Positions 20,226-28,539 of a stretch of 64,000 nt of DNA are shown here, piece by piece; within the stretch, counting starts at the first letter, position 1, and the number at the start of each line of letters is the position of its first letter. The notes beneath the pieces were generated by a model. The model ran no database searches. It was not told the DNA's origin and was given only the letters and a program-made list of their open reading frames with translations. Position numbers and translations under genes: made by a program. The DNA comes from a virus: the IMG/VR virus record IMGVR_UViG_3300027754_005993, positions 1 through 64,000 of that record. One strand, given 5' to 3'.

Positions 20226-20693
20226 ATGAACAGACACAATACATCAATTCGTAGAGTTTCAAACCAACTCTTGTGGGAACTCAGGATCAAAGGCAATAAA
20301 TGGGAGTGGTATCCATCTCACCATCGTGCGGTGAACAATTATTATCATTTCAAATCGAAAGGAACTAAAATTATGAAGAATCGTAGTGTTATTATCGGAC
20401 TTGCATTTGTAGGACTCGCAACGCAAGTATTCCCCCTAATTTGTGCAGGTGCGCTCAAGCAGAATTACATTGAGGCATTCAATGCTGCTTCAGTTATCAC
20501 TCTCTTCTGCGCATTCATTCTCAATGTGTGGTCACAACCATGCACAAAGGATAAGGATTATGAGCGCGATGCAATTCATCGTGACTTTGATGCGGTCTAT
20601 CGTCACATTGACGATAGTGCGCGGGATCTTCGCGATGATATTCGTGATGCTGAGTCTAACAAGTGCTGCAAGATGCCTTGTGGAAAGAAGTGA
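20226..20693 (+). CDS. Two-span membrane protein
   Basis: 155 aa from ATG 20226, six nt after the tRNA; an alternative start at 20373 (106 aa) has an AAAGGA upstream and begins directly before the first membrane segment. Segments: SVIIGLAFVGLATQVFPLIC and AASVITLFCAFILNVW. The C-terminal tail is acidic (RDFDAVYRHIDDSARDLRDD) and ends with CCKMPCGKK. The basic, Trp-rich N-terminal part between the two starts looks coding, so which start is used is open. Function unknown; membrane localised. Confidence 0.6.
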   Translation: MNRHNTSIRRVSNQLLWELRIKGNKWEWYPSHHRAVNNYYHFKSKGTKIMKNRSVIIGLAFVGLATQVFPLICAGALKQNYIEAFNAASVITLFCAFILNVWSQPCTKDKDYERDAIHRDFDAVYRHIDDSARDLRDDIRDAESNKCCKMPCGKK

Positions 20694-20711
20694 TTCCATA
20701 AATATGGGTAC

Positions 20712-20930
20712 ATGCTAAAAGCAACATATACTTACTCATTTCTTGAGTTAAGTGGAAATCCCAAAAGATTTATAGAATCAAAACTTGAGTGTTCAATCAA
20801 GGGTTACGGTGTCTCAACAGATGCCGTAACCCTTTGTGTTTTATATGAATCTGTGGATGCTTTCAATACTATCAACAAAACAATGCTGGATAAGTTTAAA
20901 CTTACTCCAATTAATATTAATATGATTTAG
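20712..20930 (+). CDS. Small unknown protein
   Basis: 72 aa (starts MLKATYTYSFLELSGNPKRF). CATAAATA, one base from the late consensus, lies just upstream at 20699. It converges with the minus-strand gene at 20927 (4-nt overlap). No family recognised. Confidence 0.5.
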   Translation: MLKATYTYSFLELSGNPKRFIESKLECSIKGYGVSTDAVTLCVLYESVDAFNTINKTMLDKFKLTPININMI

Positions 20931-21970
20931 AATGGTCTTCCGTAGAAACTATTCGTTATGTTGCCGCTTTTATTGATTACACCAGAAAGTTTTGACGACA
21001 TGTTCATTGAAGATGCTATTGCACTTGTCGTTTGTATAAGAGTGTCATTGAAGCTTCTTTGTGTTGCGGTATCTGTTTCAGGTGTGGCACAGAATCTATT
21101 CAGAGTTATTTCTGACACAATTCGCCGTGATGGACTTGATCTGAATCTACATTGGGATATTGTGTGATTATCAGCGCAAGATATAACTACGCCATTAAAA
21201 TATTGAACACACGCTCCAGTTATTGTTTCTGTCACATTTGGTGGAGCAATAAATGGATCAATCACGGGCAGATATATGTCTATCTTTGTCTTTGAATTTG
21301 TAAGATCTACAGGATCTAGATCTTTGTCTACAACAATATATTCATTTCCATCTGAATCTGTATTGATGTCCAACACTTTAACTTGTGATGAAATATCTGT
21401 TATCTTAATATAATCTCCAGCTCTAATACCAAGATAATTAAATGAATTCTTTGTGTTTTTACCAAGTTTATTTTTAATTATTGTTTTTATTTCTATTGGA
21501 GTGGATAGTGTCTTTGCAATAATGTATGGAATTTCATCAAATCTAGTTTTATCATATCTGTTTATTTTAGGGGATAATGATTCCACTGATGTTACATCTG
21601 CTTCAATTATTCCATTGTAATAACTGCGAAATACATAATCGCCTCCAAGATCGGCTGTCGAATTTGAATTTGTATCCGTGTATGTGCCATTAAATAAAGT
21701 CAATCCAGTACCAGTTTGAATCTGAGAAAAATACTCCTCAATTTTTGTAGGTATATCTGAATTTGTCTGATTTGAATAATCAATCAGACATTTTGTATTA
21801 TTTGAATAATACACAATGGATGGAGTGGAAACTATTCCCCGATTAATGGATGCTGTATCTTGCTTTGATTTCTCAATCACCAAACCATAAAGAACACCTT
21901 CACGAACAAAGACTAATTTCTCTTTGTTATTTTGTTTTGCTGAAGTAGTTGTTGATCTATATGATCTCAT
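20927..21970 (-). CDS. Probable virion protein, unknown
   Basis: 347 aa. Asn/Thr/Ser-rich, beta-dominated (IVYYSNNTKCLIDYSNQTNS; IRAGDYIKITDISSQVKVL near 180) with a C-terminal polar helix region (TLIQTTSAIASSMNMSSKLS). Style and the 1-nt start/stop overlap with the adhesin-like gene upstream suggest both are virion components expressed together. No domain identified. Confidence 0.6.
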   Translation of the reverse strand: MRSYRSTTTSAKQNNKEKLVFVREGVLYGLVIEKSKQDTASINRGIVSTPSIVYYSNNTKCLIDYSNQTNSDIPTKIEEYFSQIQTGTGLTLFNGTYTDTNSNSTADLGGDYVFRSYYNGIIEADVTSVESLSPKINRYDKTRFDEIPYIIAKTLSTPIEIKTIIKNKLGKNTKNSFNYLGIRAGDYIKITDISSQVKVLDINTDSDGNEYIVVDKDLDPVDLTNSKTKIDIYLPVIDPFIAPPNVTETITGACVQYFNGVVISCADNHTISQCRFRSSPSRRIVSEITLNRFCATPETDTATQRSFNDTLIQTTSAIASSMNMSSKLSGVINKSGNITNSFYGRPF

Positions 21971-23220
21971 TAGGTTCCAATATAAACGAGTGTAGCAGTT
22001 CCAGTAGCAGTTCTAGCAAACAATGATCCAAGAGTAGAGACTTCAAGATAAATTGATTCACCTGGACTTAAGATATAACCAGTCGTAGATGATACGGTTA
22101 CGGAACTACCAATGTAAACATCAACAGAATTGTTATTTGGTGATTTCACAGTAACTCCAGTTCTAAGACTATTGGTTCCCATGATTGCTGGAGATGTAGT
22201 TATAGACTTCTGACCGTGTACAATCTTGCTTGGTCTATTGATTGAATTTACTACAACCTTAGCACCATTTCCAGAAGAATTTATCAGATTTAATATATCA
22301 AGAGCATATCCAGCATTTGTGGCAACAGCACCGATATTTGTTTTCAATGAATCTATTTCTGCGATTAGATCATCATCATTGATTGATACAGTGCCAGATA
22401 TTCCAACGGGAACCGCTGTAAATGCTCCAATTTCTACAGCACCACCAGCAAGACTACCTTTGATTGTCAGAGGATTTCCTGTACCAGTGAATCCTTGTAT
22501 TTGTAGTGGACCTCCAGAATTTGTTACACCAGTTGTTGCAGATACTGTAACACTGAAGGTGAATCCTGCGTTAGTGACTGCAACTTTAATTGCATCTCCA
22601 GACATGCCCACTGCGGTATTTCCAGCGTAAATGTTTGCGTGAATCCATGTAGATCCAGCTGGACCAAATACAGATATTGAATTGGTTCCTGCTGCCAAAG
22701 CAAGACCACCACTTATACCAACATTTCCAAAAACACTGATGCTGTCGGTTGTGGAAGATAGTCTTCTACCACCAGTTACGGCAATTGCTGTTGCACCACT
22801 GATACCATATATTGCAACTTGATTTATAATGCTGACAACACCAGTAACACCAACTGCAACACCATTAGCTACACCTTGTATTGAACCTGTAATTGCTACT
22901 GGGGCATCTGTGGTGAAGGTTGAACCTCGAATTATAAGTGGTATTGTTGGATTTGTTCTAACAAAGAAATCTCCAGTTCCAGTTATTGTTCCACTGATTG
23001 GAAGTGTTGAACCAGTTATGCCATAAATCTTAATTGGCATTGGGTAGGCTTCGGAAACACGATATGTGTTACTAGCATCGCCCCAAGTTAATTTGGAAAT
23101 TTGAGCATGTGATGCAGTAAATCCATCTCCACTTGTACCGTAGTCGGTGGCAATTACTGCTGTACCAGTAGCAATTGTTATTTCAATGTTGTCTGCGGAA
23201 TACCCTGATGGAGTTGGCAT
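21970..23220 (-). CDS. Repetitive beta-rich virion protein (adhesin or decoration-like)
   Basis: 416 aa. Residues about 60-290 are Gly/Thr/Val/Ile-rich imperfect repeats (PVAITGSIQGVANGVAVGVT; VFGNVGISGGLALAAGTNSI) typical of beta-helical fibre shafts. Then a short helix (DDDLIAEIDSLKTNIGAVAT) and a C-terminal jelly-roll-like domain (about 325-416: SLRTGVTVKSP..NSVDVYIGSS..GYILSPGESIYLEV) matching phage domains of the type GVxVkA...N...vyvG...tGy.L.PGesv.l. Likely a fibre or decoration protein. The Gly-rich repeats of its DNA may be unstable. Confidence 0.65.
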   Translation of the reverse strand: MPTPSGYSADNIEITIATGTAVIATDYGTSGDGFTASHAQISKLTWGDASNTYRVSEAYPMPIKIYGITGSTLPISGTITGTGDFFVRTNPTIPLIIRGSTFTTDAPVAITGSIQGVANGVAVGVTGVVSIINQVAIYGISGATAIAVTGGRRLSSTTDSISVFGNVGISGGLALAAGTNSISVFGPAGSTWIHANIYAGNTAVGMSGDAIKVAVTNAGFTFSVTVSATTGVTNSGGPLQIQGFTGTGNPLTIKGSLAGGAVEIGAFTAVPVGISGTVSINDDDLIAEIDSLKTNIGAVATNAGYALDILNLINSSGNGAKVVVNSINRPSKIVHGQKSITTSPAIMGTNSLRTGVTVKSPNNNSVDVYIGSSVTVSSTTGYILSPGESIYLEVSTLGSLFARTATGTATLVYIGT

Positions 23221-23253
23221 ATCTAAATCCTTTTATAATTATATATACTAACG

Positions 23254-23282
23254 CTTGACTATTATTTTTTATAGGGTATACT
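23254..23282 (+). promoter_or_regulatory. Sigma70-like promoter, near-leaderless gp33-like gene
   Basis: TTGACT, 17-bp spacer, TATACT at 23277-23282. Start predicted around 23289, immediately before ATG 23290; no ribosome binding site visible. Confidence 0.6.
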
Positions 23283-23289
23283 AATCAAC

Positions 23290-23517
23290 ATGATATTCAA
23301 AGTAACCAAAGAAGATTTCTCAAAACGAATTGAGAATTATGTACTAGAAACGAATTCTTCATATATTGATGCGGTTGTTCATTATTTTGAAGAATATTGT
23401 TACGATTTTTCCCTTGCTCCAAAACTTTTAACTCAACCTTTATTGGAAAAGTTAGAACAGGAAGGAAGAGAATTAAACCTTTTACCAAAGGTTAAAAACA
23501 AACTACCCTTTGCTTGA
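23290..23517 (+). CDS. gp33-like late transcription accessory protein
   Basis: 75 aa. Pattern FSKRIENYVLETNSSYIDAV, VHYFEEYCYDF, then LLTQPLLEKLEQEGRELNLL matches short T4-type marine phage proteins called gp33-like (sYldAvvhyceE....a..lit.pLkeKl..Ea.eLn.Lpk). gp33 links RNA polymerase to the sliding clamp at late promoters. T4 also places gene 33 just ahead of the gene 32 region, as here. Assignment rests on this pattern, size and synteny. Confidence 0.6.
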   Translation: MIFKVTKEDFSKRIENYVLETNSSYIDAVVHYFEEYCYDFSLAPKLLTQPLLEKLEQEGRELNLLPKVKNKLPFA

Positions 23518-23541
23518 CATTGGGTATATTTATGGTATAAT
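23514..23541 (+). promoter_or_regulatory. Sigma70 promoter of gene 32
   Basis: TTGACA, 16-bp spacer, TATAAT at 23536-23541; overlaps the stop of the gp33-like gene. Confidence 0.85.
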
Positions 23542-23547
23542 ACAGAA

Positions 23548-23606
23548 GTGGGGAGTTCCCACCTAGTAATTTAGTCCAAGGTAGATCCTTGGGGAAAGTT
23601 AGGTTA
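23548..23606 (+). promoter_or_regulatory. Structured leader of gene 32, candidate autoregulatory site
   Basis: Two hairpins, GTGGG/CCCAC (23548-23562) and CCAAGG/CCTTGG (23576-23592), plus ACCTA (23561-23565) that can pair with TAGGT (23600-23604) just before the ATG, enclosing the second hairpin. T4 gp32 represses its own mRNA through a leader pseudoknot; an analogous site is plausible but unproven. Confidence 0.4.
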
Positions 23607-23607
23607 T

Positions 23608-24501
23608 ATGGGTTTTAATGATCTGAAGAAGAAGTCTAAGTCTGGTATTGATGAACTAATTAAGAAGATGGATGACCAGACAAAGGCGAAGGACGGGTTT
23701 AAGGATGATCGGTTGTGGAGGCCAGAACAGGATAAGTCGGGTAACGGATTTGCAATCATTCGTTTTCTTCCGACAGCAGATGGTGAAGATGTTCCTTGGG
23801 CAAAGGTTTATAACCATGCATTTCAAGGACCAGGTGGATGGTACATTGAGAATTCTCTGACAACCATCGGTCAGAAAGATCCAGTTGGTGAACTGAATAA
23901 CCAACTTTGGAACTCAGGACTTGAGTCGGATAAGGATCTCGCGCGTGTTCGTAAGCGCAAGTTGACTTATATCTCAAATGTTTATATTGTATCGGATCCA
24001 TCAAATCCTCAGAATGAGGGTAAGGTGTTTCTTTACAAGTATGGTGTCAAGATTTACGAGAAGATTCAGGAAGCGATGAAACCTGAATTTAATGATGAAG
24101 AACCAATCAATCCGTTTGATTTCTGGAAGGGTGCAAACTTCCGAATCAAGATCCGTAAGGTTGGTGGATTCACAAATTACGACAAGTCTGAGTTTGATTC
24201 TCAGTCAGTCTTGTTTGATGATGATGCCAAGTTGGAGAAGATTTGGAAGTCTGAGTATCCTCTGCTTCCATTCCTTGATGCTTCAAACTTTAAGTCGTAT
24301 GACGAACTTAAGACGAGAATGCAAGAAGTGCTTGGTGGCGATGTTCGTGCTACAGCACCCAATGCGGCGAAGACTGCGGAAGATGTGGCAGAGGAGATGG
24401 TTGAGAAGAAACCCTCTCTGAAGTCAAAGAAACCCGTTGAACAGGATGTAGATGACGAGTCCGATGCTCTGAGTTATTTTCAGAAGCTTGCAGAAAACTA
24501 A
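23608..24501 (+). CDS. 32: Single-stranded DNA-binding protein gp32
   Basis: 297 aa. T4 gp32 layout: basic N-terminal cooperativity segment (MGFNDLKKKSKSGIDELIKK), OB-fold core (GFAIIRFLPTADGEDVPWAK; HAFQGPGGWYIENSLTTIGQ; PVGELNNQLW), and an acidic C-terminal tail (VDDESDALSYF). The T4 zinc-binding Cys are absent, as in related marine phages. It coats ssDNA in replication, recombination and repair. Codon use is more GC-rich than the virion genes, consistent with high expression. Own promoter and terminator. Confidence 0.95.
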   Translation: MGFNDLKKKSKSGIDELIKKMDDQTKAKDGFKDDRLWRPEQDKSGNGFAIIRFLPTADGEDVPWAKVYNHAFQGPGGWYIENSLTTIGQKDPVGELNNQLWNSGLESDKDLARVRKRKLTYISNVYIVSDPSNPQNEGKVFLYKYGVKIYEKIQEAMKPEFNDEEPINPFDFWKGANFRIKIRKVGGFTNYDKSEFDSQSVLFDDDAKLEKIWKSEYPLLPFLDASNFKSYDELKTRMQEVLGGDVRATAPNAAKTAEDVAEEMVEKKPSLKSKKPVEQDVDDESDALSYFQKLAEN

Positions 24502-24516
24502 GCACATTTTTCTCCA

Positions 24517-25470
24517 TTATCCTATAACAACCCTCCAACTAGGAGGGTTGTTTTTATTTGCAAAAAAATAATGAGGATCTGGTACTTCATTTATATGATC
24601 AATTTCTCTTGGTTGGTCCTTTGCGGTATACGATCCCATTTCAGTGTCTTGAAATAACGGTGTTGTTCCCTCAATAAAATCTTCTTCTTGAATTTGTTGG
24701 AGATTATCCGCAGCTGCCATGTGTTCAATTCTCTCGTAATCTCTTTTAGATTCTAGTCTAGACGCAGATGCAGTTTGAGTTAAAAGTTCATTCAGAGTCT
24801 GAGTTGTTGATTGATTCATTGTAGAATTATCAATCATTACATTTCCACCCTGAATTGTCGTATTGGTCGTTTTGTCTATTGAGCTCTGTGGCGACATATT
24901 TGATATAGTTGAATTCATATTCATAGAAACATTTGAAATATTTTTTAATACTTCATACCTTTCTGCCACTTGGGGATTTCTATCCTTAAGCGAAGATTGG
25001 GTATATGTGTAGTTTCCTTGAGTTGGTGTAGTGAATGTTTCCAATTTTAATGCAGTGAAAGGTTTTGGACTTGAAGCAGCGGAAAAATTCATATCATTGC
25101 GTGCTTCAAACTTGGTTTTTTCATTCTCCCTTTCAAGATAATTGAAATGACTAATATAGTTACCTGAAGTATCGTAATGCTCCCTGCCTGAGTTTTTTTT
25201 TATTGTTTCTGGAGAAGTACTCGACAAGGCATTCTGAACTACTGACTTTGCTTTGTTTTCAATATTCCTACCAGCACCCCCACCTCCAGCGACATTCACA
25301 TTCAAATTGAAATTATTGACAACATTGCCTGGGTCTGTTGTAGAAGTATCAGTAATAGGACTTGGTAGTGTGACATAGTTTTCGGGAACAGTATTCTCAA
25401 GCGAAAGAATCCCCGCTCCTAAAGTATCTCCCAATGCTTGGTTTGCTAGTTCTCTTTTATTATCTGCCAT
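24517..25470 (-). CDS. Virion or tail assembly protein, unknown
   Basis: 317 aa, minus strand. Ser/Thr/Asn-rich, low hydrophobicity (NVVNNFNLNVNVAGGGGAGR near 49-68; SMNMNSTISNMSPQSSIDKT about 182-201), ending HYFFANKNNPPSWRVVIG. Its position directly after the frameshifted tail-chaperone pair is where a tape measure gene would be, but length and composition do not look like a classical helical tape measure. The start overlaps the stop of the -1 frame at 25460. It is more likely a baseplate or tail component. Confidence 0.5.
   Translation of the reverse strand: MADNKRELANQALGDTLGAGILSLENTVPENYVTLPSPITDTSTTDPGNVVNNFNLNVNVAGGGGAGRNIENKAKSVVQNALSSTSPETIKKNSGREHYDTSGNYISHFNYLERENEKTKFEARNDMNFSAASSPKPFTALKLETFTTPTQGNYTYTQSSLKDRNPQVAERYEVLKNISNVSMNMNSTISNMSPQSSIDKTTNTTIQGGNVMIDNSTMNQSTTQTLNELLTQTASASRLESKRDYERIEHMAAADNLQQIQEEDFIEGTTPLFQDTEMGSYTAKDQPREIDHINEVPDPHYFFANKNNPPSWRVVIG
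24527..24557 (+). terminator. Bidirectional terminator between gene 32 and tail genes
   Basis: 10-bp stem (24527-24536 with 24542-24551), 5-nt loop, tail TTTTATTT. It overlaps the last codons of the convergent minus-strand gene. Confidence 0.88.
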
Positions 25471-25618
25471 AGATTTCTGCTCTCGACTGCATAGTCTTAA
25501 GATTTTGTTCTTCTATATACTGCCTCATTTGGTCCACATATATGTCTCGTTCCCAGGGTATCATGTTTTCGATTTCCGCTAGGTTTTGTTTTTGAACATA
25601 CATCAGATTAAAGTTCAT
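25460..25618 (-). CDS. Downstream frame of tail assembly chaperone
   Basis: 52 aa if started at ATG 25618: MNFNLMYVQKQNLAEIENMI, PWERDIYVDQMRQYIEEQNL and so on. The IPWERDIYV...EE core is typical of the small proteins that follow gp26-like genes in T4-type phages and of the T part of phage tail chaperones. The frame is open back to the T7 run at 25660-25666, so it can also be made as a C-terminal extension (about 299-aa fusion) of the 25654 gene by -1 frameshift. The stop overlaps the start of the next gene. Confidence 0.7.
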   Translation of the reverse strand: MNFNLMYVQKQNLAEIENMIPWERDIYVDQMRQYIEEQNLKTMQSRAEIYGR

Positions 25619-25653
25619 CTGTAGAATATTGTTCAAATTAGTGTGGCTGAGGC

Positions 25654-26358
25654 TTATTGAAAAAAATCTCGGAGTCCCTTTAACATTAGAACTCTGTCTG
25701 TTCCATCTGAGGTTGTATATTTTACTTCGGTTTCCAGACGGGGACTTGTCTTGAAGAAGTCAATTAATTTTTTGTATTGTGCTGATGTTAGAAGTTCTAC
25801 AAATTCTTTTAGGTACTCTTGCGATACTGTTGATGCTTCTATTAATTCGTTTGGAGTTTGAATAGAGTAAATAGACTCAATCAATAGATCAAAGTAGTCC
25901 AAATCTTTATTTTTGTTATAAATTAAAGATTCAAGAGATGGGTATTTCATCTTGACTAATATTTCGTTGGATATTTTGAATTCGTTTGAGTGGGATGATT
26001 CAAAGATAGGTTCAATTTGATCTATATTGAGGTTTATTTTTATGGATTCTTTGGTTTCTGGACATATTATTACTGGTTCAACGACTTCACCTACCGACTT
26101 ACTTCTAAGTTTAAGAAAAAAGTATTCAATATCAAACAGTGGAAGTTTCTTTGATGGTGTTGGCAAGTCAAAGCAATTGTCTATAATGTCAGCAAGAGTG
26201 CTTAGAAAATCCTCATAGGAACCTGTCTGATTTGCTATAAGTAATGTTTTCTCGTCTTTTACTGTGAATGGTTTGAATGTTATCAATTTTCCAGTTGAAG
26301 GCTGGACAATATTATATCTTGGCATTGACTGTCGCATAGTATTGAGTAATTCTTTCAT
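25654..26358 (-). CDS. gp26-like baseplate hub / tail assembly protein
   Basis: 234 aa. Matches the layout of the T4 baseplate (gp26/gp51) family: PRYNIVQPSTGKLITFKPFT, VKDEKTLLIA, DIIDNCFD, DIEYFFLKLRSKSVGEVVEP near 98-117, then a helical C-terminal half. Needed for hub assembly; acts in the cytoplasm on tail parts. It ends with a slippery sequence that can feed into the 25460-25618 frame, as in tail chaperones of other long-tailed phages. Starts 2 nt after the upstream gene's stop. Confidence 0.75.
   Translation of the reverse strand: MKELLNTMRQSMPRYNIVQPSTGKLITFKPFTVKDEKTLLIANQTGSYEDFLSTLADIIDNCFDLPTPSKKLPLFDIEYFFLKLRSKSVGEVVEPVIICPETKESIKINLNIDQIEPIFESSHSNEFKISNEILVKMKYPSLESLIYNKNKDLDYFDLLIESIYSIQTPNELIEASTVSQEYLKEFVELLTSAQYKKLIDFFKTSPRLETEVKYTTSDGTDRVLMLKGLRDFFQ
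25660..25666 (-). promoter_or_regulatory. Candidate -1 ribosomal slippery site
   Basis: Reading the minus strand, the zero frame is GAT TTT TTT CAA TAA: a T_TTT_TTT heptamer two codons before the stop. A -1 slip continues as TCA ATA AGC ... in an open frame for 66 codons. Confidence 0.6.
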
Positions 26359-26360
26359 TT

Positions 26361-27119
26361 TTATCCTTGTAAATATACATAATCTTTGAATTGGAATGTG
26401 GCATTGAATGTTGGATATCCTGATCCATCAGACGCAATGCTCATTTGACTTATTGCTGCTGGATATGCTTCCTTTAAAGTTATTTCCAAGTTGTTTTTTG
26501 ATTTATCTTGTGAATTTATACATCTTATGACTACTCTTCCAATACCAGATGCGTAATTGACATAATCCTCGTAGTCGGATAAATTAAATGCCGCATCTCC
26601 TTTTCCTCCAAATAAATTCCTCACATCTCCGAGAACGGCTGCAAGGGCCCCGCCGACGCGCTCATCTGCTCCACCTGTTATAGTAGTATCGGTGTTAGTA
26701 TTGTTGAAGTTATCCAACCACTTCTTTATGCTACCTAGCTCTGTTGGATTATCTATAAAATTTTGACTATTAGATTCACTTGGACTAAATCCAACTCCAG
26801 AAACATTTTGATGTTTTATTATTGTGTTCATCCATGTTTCAATGTAACTTCTTTCCGCCCAATCCTGATATATCATAAATGACATATGACACTGGGTATA
26901 ACCTCTTTTGTATGGTATTTTTCTGGATGGTCCCCACAAATCATGCTCATAATAGACATACTGTCTACCAGGAATAATAATATTCAGAGGATAGCATGTT
27001 ATGGTTCCTGCGGGTGAGGAGAAAACAACCTCATAGAAACTTGCTATTTGCGGACCACCGCGTTTGAGTGCGTTTTCTCTAAATTCTTGAACGGTTTTGC
27101 TTATATTACCTATTGCCAT
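26361..27119 (-). CDS. Tail-tube-like baseplate protein (gp54-like)
   Basis: 252 aa. The tail-tube fold pattern: FYEVVFSSPAGTITCYPLNI, IIPGRQYVYYEHDLWGPSRK, YTQCHMSFMIYQDWAERSYI, ETWMNTII, and a C-terminal YPAAISQMSIASDGSGYPTF then NATFQFKDYVY, as in gp19-related proteins. T4 gp54 and gp48 sit on the hub and start tube growth; since gp48 is better matched by the gene at 27573, I call this gp54-like. It overlaps the gp4 gene by 14 nt. Confidence 0.6.
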   Translation of the reverse strand: MAIGNISKTVQEFRENALKRGGPQIASFYEVVFSSPAGTITCYPLNIIIPGRQYVYYEHDLWGPSRKIPYKRGYTQCHMSFMIYQDWAERSYIETWMNTIIKHQNVSGVGFSPSESNSQNFIDNPTELGSIKKWLDNFNNTNTDTTITGGADERVGGALAAVLGDVRNLFGGKGDAAFNLSDYEDYVNYASGIGRVVIRCINSQDKSKNNLEITLKEAYPAAISQMSIASDGSGYPTFNATFQFKDYVYLQG

Positions 27120-27552
27120 CGAATAACTCTTTTTCTGTTAAAATTACAAATTTCCAAGAATGTTTATCGCAAAACTCTTTAGCAGCTCGCCACTTTGTAG
27201 TATTTATAGCATAAGTTATATTTTCATTTATGAGAGACTTTTTAGACTTCCGTTTGCCGACTTTTGGTTCTTTTGTCTGTTTATATGGTTTAATCTCTAC
27301 AACCAATGTTTCTATAGTCCCCATTTTGTTTTTCTTTTCTACTATAAAGTCTGGAAGATATATGTGGACTTCATTATCTATCGGACTTAGATAGGGTATT
27401 CTTAGGGTTTCAAACGACCATTTGATAATATTTACATTTTCATCTAAAAATTTACAAAATTTTCGTTCCCATAATGAGCGACAAATTATTTTATCGTGGT
27501 CACCTATATATTTTGTAGGCTTTTTTGGTAAAAATTTGGTTTTATAAGGCAT
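27106..27552 (-). CDS. 4: Head completion protein gp4
   Basis: 148 aa. Matches T4 gp4 head-completion proteins, which have a TnsA/nuclease-like fold: RSLWERKFCKFLDENVNIIK (25-44), W-x-F-E near 45-48, IYLPDFIVEKK (about 64-74, D-F-x-V), VVEIKPYKQT (catalytic-type E-x-K), and WRAAKEFCDKHSWKFVILTE. gp4 acts on filled heads before tail joining. PDF...EIK residues of the nuclease core are intact. Confidence 0.85.
   Translation of the reverse strand: MPYKTKFLPKKPTKYIGDHDKIICRSLWERKFCKFLDENVNIIKWSFETLRIPYLSPIDNEVHIYLPDFIVEKKNKMGTIETLVVEIKPYKQTKEPKVGKRKSKKSLINENITYAINTTKWRAAKEFCDKHSWKFVILTEKELFDGNR
27201..27208 (-). promoter_or_regulatory. Late promoter for minus-strand tail genes
   Basis: TATAAATA on the minus strand inside the gp4 gene; start near 27195, 76 nt before the gp54-like ATG. 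Confidence 0.5.
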
Positions 27553-27572
27553 AAAATTATTTAGGGATACAA

Positions 27573-28538
27573 ATGGGACAGTTTATTTTAGAAAACAAAT
27601 TTTCACTCTTGGAGAACAATAAGAGACTGGTATATCCTATTGAGGAATCTGTTCGCCAGGCAATTCCTCTTTGGATGAAGTTTTATTGCTATGAATATTC
27701 AAATACTGTTTTGGGTAGAGCTGGAATGAAAAAATCATCAAACGGTGACGGTTCCGCAATACCAGGGTTGATGGCGAAAGAAAAAGCACAAATATTTCTT
27801 CCAGCACCTGTTAATTTTCAAACTCAGACATTACATAATTATGTTCCAGGACAAACTGATGCTAGGAATGTAATTCCAGATAATTTTTTAGTATCTGCAG
27901 CCAATAATGGTTTGGACCTGCTTTTGGACTATCTTGGCATTGATAAAGACAAGGGCTTGGCGCGGTTGGCCCGAATAAGGGAGATCCAAAAAAATCTAGA
28001 GAAGAATTTGAGTATTAGTGGATTTGCTTCTGATATGAGCTTTGATACTCTTGATGCTATATATGTTGGTAATGGTCCTTCTAGAAGTTATGAAATAAGA
28101 ATGACTCTTCCCTGTTTTACTACTGCCGATTCTAAAGCAGCAGGAGCAATTATACGAGCATTTGAAGCATTATCCTTGCCAACCGCTAGAGGATTGGGAT
28201 TTACAGTATTATCAAAATCTTATCATCCACCGTTATGGATATTTGGAATAGGTCCAGGAGATGAGTATAAATTTGATCCAGAATGGTCTGGTCAACCTCA
28301 AGTTTGTGTTCTCAAAGGTGTAGCACATAAGAAAACAGCATTTGAAACAAATTCTCTAGCGGCGGTTGGTAGTGGAACTGATTTAAAACCTGTCGCATAC
28401 TCACTTACTCTGTCATTCCAGGAATTAGAACCAGCATTCAGATTTACAACTCCTGGATCTGAAACATCAACACAAATTACAAATCGTTCTGGTATTCTTA
28501 TGACTACAGGATCAAATGTAGGTGTAAGGAAATCTTAA
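27573..28538 (+). CDS. 48: Baseplate tail-tube cap gp48-like
   Basis: 321 aa. Position next to gp53 and overall pattern (IFLPAPVNFQTQTLHNYVPG, helix LARLARIREIQKNLEKNLSI, YEIRMTLPCFTTADSKAAGA, FGIGPGDEYKFDPEWSGQPQ, AVAY-like SLTLSFQELEP) match the gp48 tail-tube cap family of T4-like phages. It links the hub to the first tube ring. Starts the rightward late structural operon, 20 nt from the divergent gp4 gene. No clear TATAAATA ahead. Confidence 0.7.
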   Translation: MGQFILENKFSLLENNKRLVYPIEESVRQAIPLWMKFYCYEYSNTVLGRAGMKKSSNGDGSAIPGLMAKEKAQIFLPAPVNFQTQTLHNYVPGQTDARNVIPDNFLVSAANNGLDLLLDYLGIDKDKGLARLARIREIQKNLEKNLSISGFASDMSFDTLDAIYVGNGPSRSYEIRMTLPCFTTADSKAAGAIIRAFEALSLPTARGLGFTVLSKSYHPPLWIFGIGPGDEYKFDPEWSGQPQVCVLKGVAHKKTAFETNSLAAVGSGTDLKPVAYSLTLSFQELEPAFRFTTPGSETSTQITNRSGILMTTGSNVGVRKS

Positions 28539-28539
28539 T

